In this document: positions 26,528-34,937 of the stretch, one piece after another
Layout of the letters: each line of letters opens with the position of its first letter
Numbering within the stretch: position 1 is the first letter of the stretch
NCBI RefSeq assembly: GCF_007746795.1
Contig: NZ_CP036343.1
Span: 310,001 to 374,000 of the forward strand
Source of the DNA: Gimesia algae
GTDB taxonomy: Bacteria; Planctomycetota; Planctomycetia; Planctomycetales; Planctomycetaceae
Direction: 5' to 3'
Length of the DNA: 64,000 bases
The notes under the pieces: generated by a model
The model's input: the letters and a program-made list of their open reading frames with translations, nothing else
What the model was told of the DNA's origin: nothing
Database searches by the model: none
Program-made: the position numbers and the translations under genes

Positions 26528-28336
26528 TTATCTCAAGAGACTCAATACCTGTTGTGGGTTCTGGTTGGCAATCGAGAGAACCGAAATACCAGCCTGGTTC
26601 AAAATCTGAGCTTTCGTCAGATTTGCGGTTTCGACAGCGAAGTCGGTATCCACAATCTGGCTACGTGCTTCAGAAATGTTTTCCAGAGCAACACCCAGAG
26701 AGGAGACGTTGGTTTCGATCACGTTCTTCTGAATCGCACCCAGACGACCGCGAAGGGTGGAAACACGGTTGACCGCTTCTTCGATGATGTTCACCAGGTC
26801 AGAGCCGGGTACTGAAGGACCGACGTCCAACAGACTCTTTCCACCACCGGAACCCAGTTCGAACAGCTTACCGGAGACACCGCCCAGACGGGCTGTGTTG
26901 ACCGCTTCAATTCCGATACCAACCTGACCAGCGGCTGACACGTCCTGTCCAATCTGGAACAGTGAACCACCACCAGTGATGGTGATGCTGGCAGTATTGT
27001 CAACAGTGTTCGCGGCAGCAGTGAAGGAGAACGATGCATCCAACTGTTGCGACCGCAGGTTCGCTGACAGACCGGAACCCTGGGCAACCTGACCGTTGAT
27101 TCGTGCAACAATGTCCGAACCAATGTCTCGTTTCAGAGAATTCCCGTCGGTAATATTATCGACTGTGTCAAATGTTCCAGACAGCACGTTGACGTCCACG
27201 AATTCATCAGCACCATAGTTATTGGCACTGAAGGTCAGGTAAGCGTCCGTACCACCGGCTAAGGCAGCAGAAGCTGCAGCGTCGACCACACCGGCACCAG
27301 CACCTTCCACGGCTGTTGAGACGTACGCGTTGGCATCTGCGTTAGCATCCAGCAACGTTTTGATGTCGGCTGCAGTCGAGGTAATGGCACTACCAGCGTT
27401 CGTTGCCAGACTGACGACAATGTTAATGTCCGTGGCATTATTCGTGACAGTCACGCCTAAAGCTTGACTGGCCCCACTAGGGTCGACAAACGAAATGTTA
27501 ATATTTTGGTTTGTATCACCCAAGATACTGTCCGATGAGCGAGCGTCGGTAAAAGTCAAATCGGAGTTGACGGCAGCACTGTCGACTGTCAGGTTGCTGG
27601 CAACCTTATTGGTTTTGGTCGCTGTCACACCTGTAATATCGGTCACGCCATTCACAGCATCCTTGACGTTGTCCAGCGTGCTGGATGCACCAAGGAAGAG
27701 CACCTGAGAACCACTGGAACCACCCACTTCGATGGTGGTCGCAGCTGCCAGTCCACCGTCAACAGCACTGTAATCCAGACTGGCCTGAGTAGCTGCAGTG
27801 ACGATAGTAGCGTCGAGTGTAATCGAACTGCTGCTACCAAATACGGCTTCGTTGACCTGGAAGTCGGAGAGTTTTGCTGAATCGACTGCAGAAGACTGTG
27901 TACGGAATGCTTTGCTTCCGTCAATCAGTTTGTCACCAGCGAATGATGTATTGGCGGAAATTCGGTTGATCGCTGATAAAGCAGTGTCGATCTGCAGCTG
28001 ATTAGCTGAGATTTCGTCTTGAGACAAAGCACCTTCGTTCAGACCTTCCTGGACCAGACCACGAACCTGATTCAACAGGTTAGTCACTTCGCCCAGAGCC
28101 GAGTCAGCAGTCGCAATTACGTTACTGGCACGGTTACTGTTTTTGATTGATTGTTCAATAGCAGATACCTGAGATCGCAGAGTTTCACTGGCGATCAGAC
28201 CTGATGGATTGTCTTTACCGGAGTTGATTTTCAAACCGGTTGACAGTCGTGTCAGCGAGGTATCCAGAAGATTCGTAGATTTGTTTAAACTACGCAGACC
28301 TCGCAACGAGGCAACGTTAGTATTAATTCGCGTCAT
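26528..28336 (-). CDS. fliC: Flagellin
   Basis: This 602-residue protein is the filament subunit. The N-terminal D0/D1 region (RINTNVASLRGLRSLNKS, then LSTGLKINSGKDNPSGL, residues 1-140) and the C-terminal D0/D1 region (about 515-602, ending NQNPQQVLSLLR) are well conserved. The middle, about 370 residues, is rich in Ala, Ser, Thr, Asp and Val, has no Cys, and gives many possible O-glycosylation sites. It is longer than the common 270-500 residues. AAAGG lies 10 bases before the ATG. Its transcript ends at a strong hairpin. The modifying enzymes and FliD/FliS lie downstream. Confidence 0.97.
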   Translation of the reverse strand: MTRINTNVASLRGLRSLNKSTNLLDTSLTRLSTGLKINSGKDNPSGLIASETLRSQVSAIEQSIKNSNRASNVIATADSALGEVTNLLNQVRGLVQEGLNEGALSQDEISANQLQIDTALSAINRISANTSFAGDKLIDGSKAFRTQSSAVDSAKLSDFQVNEAVFGSSSSITLDATIVTAATQASLDYSAVDGGLAAATTIEVGGSSGSQVLFLGASSTLDNVKDAVNGVTDITGVTATKTNKVASNLTVDSAAVNSDLTFTDARSSDSILGDTNQNINISFVDPSGASQALGVTVTNNATDINIVVSLATNAGSAITSTAADIKTLLDANADANAYVSTAVEGAGAGVVDAAASAALAGGTDAYLTFSANNYGADEFVDVNVLSGTFDTVDNITDGNSLKRDIGSDIVARINGQVAQGSGLSANLRSQQLDASFSFTAAANTVDNTASITITGGGSLFQIGQDVSAAGQVGIGIEAVNTARLGGVSGKLFELGSGGGKSLLDVGPSVPGSDLVNIIEEAVNRVSTLRGRLGAIQKNVIETNVSSLGVALENISEARSQIVDTDFAVETANLTKAQILNQAGISVLSIANQNPQQVLSLLR

Positions 28337-28452
28337 GGCAAACAGCCTTTCTCACTTGTAAATTAAGCTCCCCAAGGGATTAATGGGTATTAGCTACTTA
28401 TATGATTTAGGTTTCGAGTGATGCTGAAACCACCCGAAGACATTAGTTTCTG

Positions 28453-28503
28453 ATCCTGTCAAATCCTATAAATGTGAAACAAATCGATACATTCTGACAG
28501 GAT
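28453..28503. repeat. 9-bp inverted repeat upstream of fliC
   Basis: ATCCTGTCA (28453-28461) and TGACAGGAT (28495-28503) are perfect inverted copies 33 bases apart, about 117 bases before the fliC start codon. This could be a regulator-binding dyad or a leader hairpin. Confidence 0.5.
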
Positions 28504-29059
28504 TCCTCGAACTGATGTGGCTTATCTTTCCATAACAAAACCATTCCAGATTCAGACGACGCAAAGAATGAACAGAGGGAAATTGCGCATTCATGCTCAT
28601 ATTCTATCGGAATGTTACTTTAGGTAATCTGAGAGTCTTTGGTGTTTTTTTGAAAATAAACCGATCCCTCTGGTATCGCACGCAGGAAGGGATGAGTTGT
28701 AACTATTATCCGTTCCTTCATCAAAAGTTCGGCTGTAACTCTATTAGCGTGAGAGAGGAAAGTGGTGATCGTATCATACAAAGGAATATTTATATTAAGG
28801 CTGGCTGCAAGATTGTTGCTGTTTGCCTAACCGGACTCTGCCCGTGTTGCGGAACGGGTAATGACTTCTTAACTGCTAAAGTTTGCCATGAGGTAAATCC
28901 CTCTTACTCTCACAGCACTTAGCTTGTGCCCCGTTTCAATACCTGCGTCAGACTGGTTGAAATCCAGGATGAGTAATCCATCGCTGGGAGCTGTCGAACA
29001 GATTTGTTGCCGGACGAAATGAATCACGCTGACATTCAACTTGCAGTTAGACTGTGTCC

Positions 29060-29145
29060 AGTTTTACTGTCGCGTCTCCAGGGCCATTTGGACCGAGTAG
29101 AATAGATTGTGAGACGCTATGGTTTTAATGTGATGCGCTCTAGAA
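29060..29145. repeat. Dispersed repeat copy 2 with dyad
   Basis: This is the second copy of the element at 1-86, same orientation, about 90% identical. The dyad is TCGCGTCTC (29070-29078) with GAGACGCTA (29111-29119), so one of nine pairs is lost relative to copy 1. The central stretch GGCCATTTGGACCGAGTA is unchanged. Similarity ends after the TAGA at 29141-29144. Confidence 0.75.
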
Positions 29146-29188
29146 GTTGACCGATCGGTGATCTGGGATTTCCGCTCCTGGAACTTCT
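29142..29188. repeat. 7-bp inverted repeat beside dispersed repeat
   Basis: AGAAGTT (29142-29148) and AACTTCT (29182-29188) are perfect inverted copies 33 bases apart, starting where dispersed repeat copy 2 ends. The short palindrome ACCGATCGGT lies inside. The corresponding sequence after copy 1 does not have this dyad. Confidence 0.4.
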
Positions 29189-29884
29189 GTTTTAATAATG
29201 GTCACTCACAGAATTGAAGTACCGGTTTCGGATGCCGTTGGTCGGGCGTTAAGGATTGAAAACTGCAGGGTGCACAATCATCAGGAGAAACGATACGATC
29301 CCTTCGGGACTCTGCAGACAATTTCAAACAGAGTTACATTATCCGTTGTCTGGCAACGGGATTCCTGCAGTCAGACTGTGATTCCACCGGCTAAGTTGTT
29401 ACATCTCAAAGAAGTTTGAATGAGCTGGATCAACTCAGGCAGAATCAGAGCATGCCTGGAATAATTCAATAATTAAACAGCAAATCGTAGTCTGTAATTA
29501 AGTTTGCTGGCAGGAAACCAACAGGTGCATTCTGTAACTGCTATTGCAGAGTTGTTGATTATGCGGGTTAATGATAATTGTTCTGATGAATGCCGATCGT
29601 ATCAAATGAACTTGGTCTTCCCGGAGTCTCATTCTTTTCATGTGAAAAGTCAATGCTTATTGCTCAAGATCACTGATCGGCAGCGACGATCTATCTTTCA
29701 TATCTTGCCAAAAGCGAACATGCCACAGCAGGTGGTTGAATAAGCAGACAAATGATGTCGCAACAGTTGATGGAATAAATATCACAGATCATATTGCACC
29801 TGCGCTGAACAGATTCACTTTCAAGATGTATTCATCCTAAGAAGACCATATTCACGAATCGCATACCTTAGGGAGCAGCATCGC

Positions 29885-30157
29885 ATGCCTTTGTGTCCCC
29901 AACACACTAGTCATCAGGTTAAGGAAGCCCACTCAAGATTAGGACGATCACTTGTAAAAATCCAAACGACCCGTCACGCCTCAACAGTCGCTTCAGAGAA
30001 TAATGCAACCATGTTCCATGACTGGGAACAAAAGTGGTCGCATCGTCGCGAACTGATCGCCAGTCGCATCGAGTTGATCGAAACGCAGCTCAAGGCTCTT
30101 GAGCAGTCAGATCTGCCGATGCCACAGTTTACTATTTTTGATGATCCGGGAGAGTAA
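29885..30157 (+). CDS. Small hypothetical protein, coiled-coil tail
   Basis: The protein has 90 residues and no signal peptide. The second half (HDWEQKWSHRRELIASRIEL, then IETQLKALEQ) is strongly charged and helical, probably a short coiled coil. GGGAG is placed 9 bases before the ATG, which supports translation. No family is recognised. It stands alone after the 1.5-kb non-coding region and is convergent with the cysteine desulfurase gene. Confidence 0.55.
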   Translation: MPLCPQHTSHQVKEAHSRLGRSLVKIQTTRHASTVASENNATMFHDWEQKWSHRRELIASRIELIETQLKALEQSDLPMPQFTIFDDPGE

Positions 30158-30223
30158 TAACTGCCCGGCCTGGAATAACGTCGCTGATGAAACCAACGCG
30201 GTCTCTGGATCAGAGAGCGGAAC

Positions 30224-30266
30224 AAAAAAGCCTGACAAAATAGACAAGACTCTGTATCAGGTCAGG
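30224..30266 (-). terminator. Possible terminator of cysteine desulfurase gene
   Basis: On the minus strand CCTGAC (30266-30261) pairs with GTCAGG (30236-30231) and is followed by C and six T. The loop is 24 bases and the stem overlaps the end of the coding region, so it is a weaker candidate than the other terminators here. Confidence 0.4.
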
Positions 30267-31407
30267 ACCGCAGTTGGTTGACCACTTTGCTGATTCGCAT
30301 GATGGCTGCTTCGATCTCCTCGTTTGTATTGAGGAACGAAAGGCTTAATCGAACTGCAGAGCGATAGACGCGTTCCTCGCAGCCCATCGCCAGCAGCACG
30401 GGAGCCGGGTCTCGTGAACCGCTGGCACAGGCGCTGCCCAGAGAGCAGGAGATGCCTGCCAGATCGAGTGAGATCAGCAGGGCTTCTCCATCCAGGCCGG
30501 GAAAAGAGATGTTGAGGGTATTGGGAAGCCGATGCTGTTGACTGCCATTGACAACTGTTGGCGAGCAGAGTTCCTGCAGTCCCACCTGCAGACGATCTCT
30601 GAGCGCTGCAGTCTGGCTTGCTCGTGCTTCCTGATCCTGCACAGCTGCTGCCAGCGCTTTTGCCATGCCCGCTGCCAATGCCACCGGTTCGGTTCCTGCC
30701 CGTTTGCCCCGCTCCTGATGTCCGCCTGCAATTTGAGGCAGCAGGCGTGCGTCTGCTTTAACGATCAGGGCACCTACGCCTCGCGGACCATGAAATTTAT
30801 GAGCTGCCAGGCTGACGGCAGTCGCGCCTGAGTCATGAAAATGAAACGGAATCTTCCCGATGGCCTGCACGCAATCCAGATGCAGGGGAATATTATGTTT
30901 CTGACAGCTTTCCGCCAGCGGGGCAATATCCTGAATTACCCCGGTCTCGTTATGAGCCAGGATAGAGGTGGCCAACTGCACGTGTTCCCAGTTTAGTTCA
31001 GCGAGTGCTTTAGTCTCAATTCTGCCCTCGTCGTCCAAAGGAAGTGGAATCTGTTTCAGTCCCCGCGGTGCCAGGCGACGGATGGTGTTGACCGTAGCGG
31101 GATGCTCACCCGCTGGTAAGACAATCTCTCCGGGAGATCCAGACAAAAATCCCTGAATGGCCAGATTGATCGATTCCGTACCACCGCTGGTAAAAATGAC
31201 TTCCTGGGGATGCGCACCCAGGAGTGCGGCCAGTTGTTCGCGGGCATCTTCCAGTACTCTGCGCGCCTGGCGCCCCTCTGCATGAGCGCTGCCGGGATTG
31301 GCATAGTGTGTTCGATACTGTTCTGCAAGCAAGTCCACCACGTCATCCAGGGGACGTGTTGTGGAATTGTTATCCAGAAAAATCCGTTGTGAAGCTGGTA
31401 TCGACAT
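30262..31407 (-). CDS. Cysteine desulfurase, NifS/IscS family
   Basis: This 381-residue PLP enzyme takes sulfur from cysteine for iron-sulfur clusters or thiolated products. The opening FLDNNSTTRP, the PLP lysine in AAHKFHGPRG near residue 203, and HNETGVIQDI are all family features. The active-site cysteine is in GSACASGS near residue 327, typical of the IscS/NifS type rather than SufS. No scaffold gene (iscU or sufB) is adjacent. It lies 45 bases downstream of the MoxR gene on the same strand. A role in tRNA thiolation is equally possible. Confidence 0.92.
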   Translation of the reverse strand: MSIPASQRIFLDNNSTTRPLDDVVDLLAEQYRTHYANPGSAHAEGRQARRVLEDAREQLAALLGAHPQEVIFTSGGTESINLAIQGFLSGSPGEIVLPAGEHPATVNTIRRLAPRGLKQIPLPLDDEGRIETKALAELNWEHVQLATSILAHNETGVIQDIAPLAESCQKHNIPLHLDCVQAIGKIPFHFHDSGATAVSLAAHKFHGPRGVGALIVKADARLLPQIAGGHQERGKRAGTEPVALAAGMAKALAAAVQDQEARASQTAALRDRLQVGLQELCSPTVVNGSQQHRLPNTLNISFPGLDGEALLISLDLAGISCSLGSACASGSRDPAPVLLAMGCEERVYRSAVRLSLSFLNTNEEIEAAIMRISKVVNQLRS

Positions 31408-31452
31408 GACCGGTCAGTATTTCAAAGTCGGTAGTCCCTTTGGGAAAAACCG

Positions 31453-32526
31453 TTAACCTTTTGCGGCTGCTTTCGCCTGAGTTTTAAGCTGGTTGGGAAC
31501 ATGTTCAATCAGCATGTCAATAATATCGTCGGGAGCAAGCCCTTTACTGTCTGCCTGAAAGGTGGTGACAATGCGATGCCTGAGGACTGCATGGGCAACG
31601 GATTTGATATCCTCGGTCGAGACATGAAAACGCCCTTCCAGAATGGCTCGGGCTTTGGCTCCCAATATCAGAAACTGTCCAGCACGTGGGCCGGCGCCCC
31701 ATGACAAATATTCTTTAATGAACTTGGGGGCCGTCGCTTCTCCCGGACGCGTGGCCCGTACCAGATCCCGGGCATAGACAAATACATGCTCGGCGACAGG
31801 AACTTTGCGGACGACTTCCTGCAGCGCCAGAATCTGACGCCCCGTTAATGCGGCTTCCAACTCCGGTTTTTGATTGCCGGTCGTCTGTTTGAGGATCATG
31901 AGTTCTTCGGCAGCAGTCGGATAATTCACAACCACATTAAACATAAAGCGGTCCAGCTGCGCTTCCGGCAGTGGATAGGTACCTTCCTGTTCGATCGGAT
32001 TTTGCGTTGCCAGTACAAAAAAGGGTTCCGGCAGACGATAGGTATTTGAGCCGACAGTCACATGACGTTCCTGCATGGCTTCCAGTAGCGCAGCCTGAGT
32101 TTTGGGAGGCGTTCGGTTAATTTCATCTGCCAGCAGGACGTTCGTGAAGAGTGGTCCCTGCATAAACTGGAAGGAACGATGCCCGGTTTCCGGATCGTCC
32201 TGCAGAACGTCGGTTCCTGTGATATCGGAAGGCATCAGGTCCGGGGTAAACTGGATGCGACGAAATGAAAGGTGCAGGATTTTGGCAATCGTGCTGACCA
32301 GCAGTGTTTTGGCCAGTCCCGGTACACCGACCAGCAGGCAGTGGCCTCGGCTGAACAGTGAGATGAGGATTTCATCCACAACTTCCGACTGACCGATGAT
32401 GACTTTCCCAATTTCATCGCGCATCAGCAGGTAAGCATTGGACAGCCCACGGATGGCCTGTGCTTCCAGATCACGTTGTGCTTCATTGTCTTCCTGAACC
32501 ATCAGATGCTCTTCATGGTCGGTCAT
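31453..32526 (-). CDS. MoxR-family AAA+ ATPase
   Basis: This 357-residue ATPase has Walker A GVPGLAKT near residue 70, Walker [23 protein letters not shown] near 130, and the sensor-1 [22 protein letters not shown], all typical of MoxR proteins, which act as chaperones in metalloprotein maturation or stress. The usual DUF58 and von Willebrand domain partners are absent nearby; the next gene is a cysteine desulfurase. I use the ATG at 32526, which has AGGG 4 bases upstream; an in-frame TTG at 32550 is less likely. Confidence 0.92.
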   Translation of the reverse strand: MTDHEEHLMVQEDNEAQRDLEAQAIRGLSNAYLLMRDEIGKVIIGQSEVVDEILISLFSRGHCLLVGVPGLAKTLLVSTIAKILHLSFRRIQFTPDLMPSDITGTDVLQDDPETGHRSFQFMQGPLFTNVLLADEINRTPPKTQAALLEAMQERHVTVGSNTYRLPEPFFVLATQNPIEQEGTYPLPEAQLDRFMFNVVVNYPTAAEELMILKQTTGNQKPELEAALTGRQILALQEVVRKVPVAEHVFVYARDLVRATRPGEATAPKFIKEYLSWGAGPRAGQFLILGAKARAILEGRFHVSTEDIKSVAHAVLRHRIVTTFQADSKGLAPDDIIDMLIEHVPNQLKTQAKAAAKG

Positions 32527-32726
32527 AAACCCTGTCTGCCTTTGCAACAAAAGACCAAACTACTCGAAACGCTTCTTATTGTTTATACTGGTCAGCAGAA
32601 CCGAATGGAAGGGGCCATTTGTCGGGAGCGGATATCCCGAACAGTCTGGCTCCGAATCCTGTTCGTCAGTGAACATGTTTTATGCTGTTATTATCATCAC
32701 TTCACCCGTAAAATGCGAGTCAGAAC

Positions 32727-33542
32727 GTGTCCCAGCCCCCCGTAGCGTATCTTGTATTTGATGTGGAAGCGATCGCCGATGGCGATCTGATTTCCCGTGT
32801 TCGTTATCCGGGGGAGGAATTGTCCCCTGCGGAAGCCCTGGCCCGCTATCAGGCCGAACAGGTTGAGGCCACCGGCAGCGACTTCATTCCGGCTACTTTT
32901 ATGCTGCCGGTCTCTGTGGCGGTGGCTAAGTTGTCTGAAGACTATCGGCTGCAGGATCTGACAGTACTCGATCCACCCGAATTTCGCCCGCAAATCATCA
33001 CAAAGAAATTCTGGCAGGGCTGGGTGCACTATGGTCAGCCAACCTTAGTCACTTTTAATGGTCGTGGTTATGATTTGCCGGTTCTGGAACTGGCAGCATA
33101 TCGCTATGGAATTTCACTGCCGGAATGGTTCAATGTGAACGCCCGCAGTTTTGATCAATCACGCAACCGCTATAATACCGGCGCTCACCTCGATCTGATG
33201 GATCTGTTTTCCAATTTCGGTGCCGGCCGGATAACGGGAGGGCTGAACCTGTTGGCCAATCTGATCGGCAAGCCAGGCAAAACCGGCATTGATGGTTCGC
33301 AGGTGCAGTCGATGTATGATTCCGGCAAAGTGGATGAAATCAACGACTACTGCCGTTGTGATGTTCTGGATACCTATTTCGTATTTCTCCGTTCCCGGGT
33401 CCTGGCAGGATTCCTCAGTATTGATGCTGAGCAGGAGATCGTCACGGAGGCCTATCGGTATCTGGAGCAGGAAGCAAACTCCAACAAGGCGTATCAGCAC
33501 TACCTTGAACACTGGGGAGATTGGGAACCGCCGACCGAATAG
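32727..33542 (+). CDS. Predicted 3'-5' exonuclease, PolB-like
   Basis: This 271-residue protein is a DEDD-type exonuclease of the DNA_pol_B_exo2 family. Exo I is [10 protein letters not shown] (Asp12, Glu14), Exo II is [13 protein letters not shown], and the third part includes [14 protein letters not shown] and [11 protein letters not shown], which supplies the last acidic residues. It should remove nucleotides from DNA 3' ends; the family's biological role is not settled. The start is a GTG. The gene is divergent from moxR across about 200 bases and its end lies 9 bases before the end of the convergent gene. Confidence 0.88.
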   Translation: MSQPPVAYLVFDVEAIADGDLISRVRYPGEELSPAEALARYQAEQVEATGSDFIPATFMLPVSVAVAKLSEDYRLQDLTVLDPPEFRPQIITKKFWQGWVHYGQPTLVTFNGRGYDLPVLELAAYRYGISLPEWFNVNARSFDQSRNRYNTGAHLDLMDLFSNFGAGRITGGLNLLANLIGKPGKTGIDGSQVQSMYDSGKVDEINDYCRCDVLDTYFVFLRSRVLAGFLSIDAEQEIVTEAYRYLEQEANSNKAYQHYLEHWGDWEPPTE

Positions 33543-33551
33543 GCTCTGGCT

Positions 33552-34712
33552 TCACTCGGAATAAGTTACGTCCATGCCTGACAGTAGAAACTGAACCACC
33601 TGCTGGTTTCTGGTCTCACTGATTTTGACTGGAAGTGGTTGAGCGGTGTGGAATTCCAGTTCGACAGACTGCCAGCCGGGTTGAGGTTGATCCGGCTCTG
33701 GCTTAAGTTTCAGTGTAATAAACTTTGCTGCCACCGGTCCTGGCTCGTCTGTGGATAATTCGATTGTAAACGATTCGATCAGGAATGTACTCTGATCGAC
33801 GTTCATTAACCACGAGGACAGGTTTTGCATGGCAGACAGATAGATTGCTCTCGTTGAGAGATTCGTATTGTTTTGAGAAATCTCAAACTCCAGTGATTTC
33901 TGCTGCTCACTATGTGGATAAAGAGTAATTCCATTTCCCAGTTTGACCGAATCAATTTTGCGAGAGACAGAAACCCAGCGCTTCACCAGTTTTTCGATTT
34001 CCAGCAGTTCTGTTTTATTCCTGTTTTCAGTACTGGTTTGGGAAAAAGAAATGCGTCGGATGGGATTTCTTTTTGCAGGGTCTGGCGGAGTAATCGCTTG
34101 CGGGAAGATTGCCTTGGCAACGGTTTGTGAAACGAATTCTGGTTCTGGATGTCCTGCGATGATGGCAGACTTGCGTACTTCTTTTAACGTGGTTAACTCG
34201 ACCGCCGCAAACCCGGATTGTGACTTTGTCTTACCCGGCAGGAACGTTAAAGTTTCAGGCAGCATGGATTGTGTATTGAACTGCAGTTCAAATGGGCGGC
34301 ACAGATGCCGGGTTAAGAGATCTTTAGGAACTCCCCGCAGGATGATAACGGAACCTGTTTTTCTGATCACATGCCACTCATATTCTGTCAGTAATGTCTG
34401 AGCTGAGATGGGTTGTTGAAATTCGGAAATCAGTGTCAGCTCATGCCCGCTGAAATAGACCTGATTCTGCTTCTTGAATTTTTCGATAGTGGATTGAGGG
34501 CCGACAGGCGACAGAAAGCTGGAGGCAGCCGACCATTGTGTCAAAATCTGTCGCGGATCATTCTGGTTAATTTCGACGGTAGTCTGGTTTGAGATCCCCG
34601 CAGCAACTTTTGTTTTAACCTGTGTCGCAGGTGGATTTTCAGCCGGAAGCGAAGTGGCAGCCAGCAAAGTCAGCAGGATCGAATTAAGATTCAGGAAAGG
34701 ATGACGACGCAT
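33552..34712 (-). CDS. Secreted hypothetical protein
   Basis: The protein has 386 residues from the ATG at 34712, which sets a signal peptide (LNLNSILLTLLAATSLPA) at the N-terminus. An open frame upstream to 34835 is probably not coding. The mature protein is beta-rich by composition, with a Lys/Thr/Gln-rich start and no Cys motif. A middle segment (EWHVIRKTGSVIILRGVPKDLL) and a late one (MNVDQSTFLIESFTIEL) suggest an outer-membrane-lipoprotein-sorting-like (LolA-like) fold, but this is only a guess. No partner is obvious. Confidence 0.7.
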   Translation of the reverse strand: MRRHPFLNLNSILLTLLAATSLPAENPPATQVKTKVAAGISNQTTVEINQNDPRQILTQWSAASSFLSPVGPQSTIEKFKKQNQVYFSGHELTLISEFQQPISAQTLLTEYEWHVIRKTGSVIILRGVPKDLLTRHLCRPFELQFNTQSMLPETLTFLPGKTKSQSGFAAVELTTLKEVRKSAIIAGHPEPEFVSQTVAKAIFPQAITPPDPAKRNPIRRISFSQTSTENRNKTELLEIEKLVKRWVSVSRKIDSVKLGNGITLYPHSEQQKSLEFEISQNNTNLSTRAIYLSAMQNLSSWLMNVDQSTFLIESFTIELSTDEPGPVAAKFITLKLKPEPDQPQPGWQSVELEFHTAQPLPVKISETRNQQVVQFLLSGMDVTYSE

Positions 34713-34937
34713 CACGAAACTCACTCTGAAATGGGGAGAAAAAACAGACCTCGCGCCGAATCGGAATTCACTGGTGAGATGCCTGATAGATGGGGCTGGA
34801 AATGTAGCAGAAAGCGTGATTTGAGAAAACGGCAATCTCCAGGCAGGGAGGCGAGGCAGGAACCATCTGCAGCAATGCTACTTTAAACTCAGACGGATCA
34901 GTGGTTTAGGTGCAGATCAGTGCTCACCAAGGGTGAG

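Larger units (their letters stand above)
28337..29884. other. Long non-coding region upstream of fliC
   Basis: About 1.5 kb without a convincing gene. ORFs of 70-110 codons occur on the plus strand (from 28593, 29198 and 29504) but lack recognisable domains or good ribosome sites. The stretch holds a dyad at 28453-28503, a TCCGATAG box on the minus strand (28611-28604), the second dispersed repeat (29060-29145), and a dyad at 29142-29188. It may contain the fliC promoter and decayed or mobile sequence. Confidence 0.5.

Noticed and set aside
28337-28620. Complete sigma-28 promoter for fliC
   Set aside because: TCCGATAG exists on the minus strand, but no TAAA lies 14-16 bases upstream and it is 268 bases from the start codon.
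28593-28922. 109-codon plus-strand ORF with several Cys upstream of fliC
   Set aside because: No ribosome site or domain, unusual composition, and no sign of codon bias like that of its neighbours; kept only as part of the non-coding stretch.
1-29145. Composite transposon bounded by the two repeat copies
   Set aside because: The copies are direct, short, lack a transposase and enclose housekeeping genes such as lysS and ilvE; nothing else indicates mobility.
29198-29743. Two ORFs of 73 and 79 codons after repeat copy 2
   Set aside because: No Shine-Dalgarno sequence, no recognisable family; likely chance.
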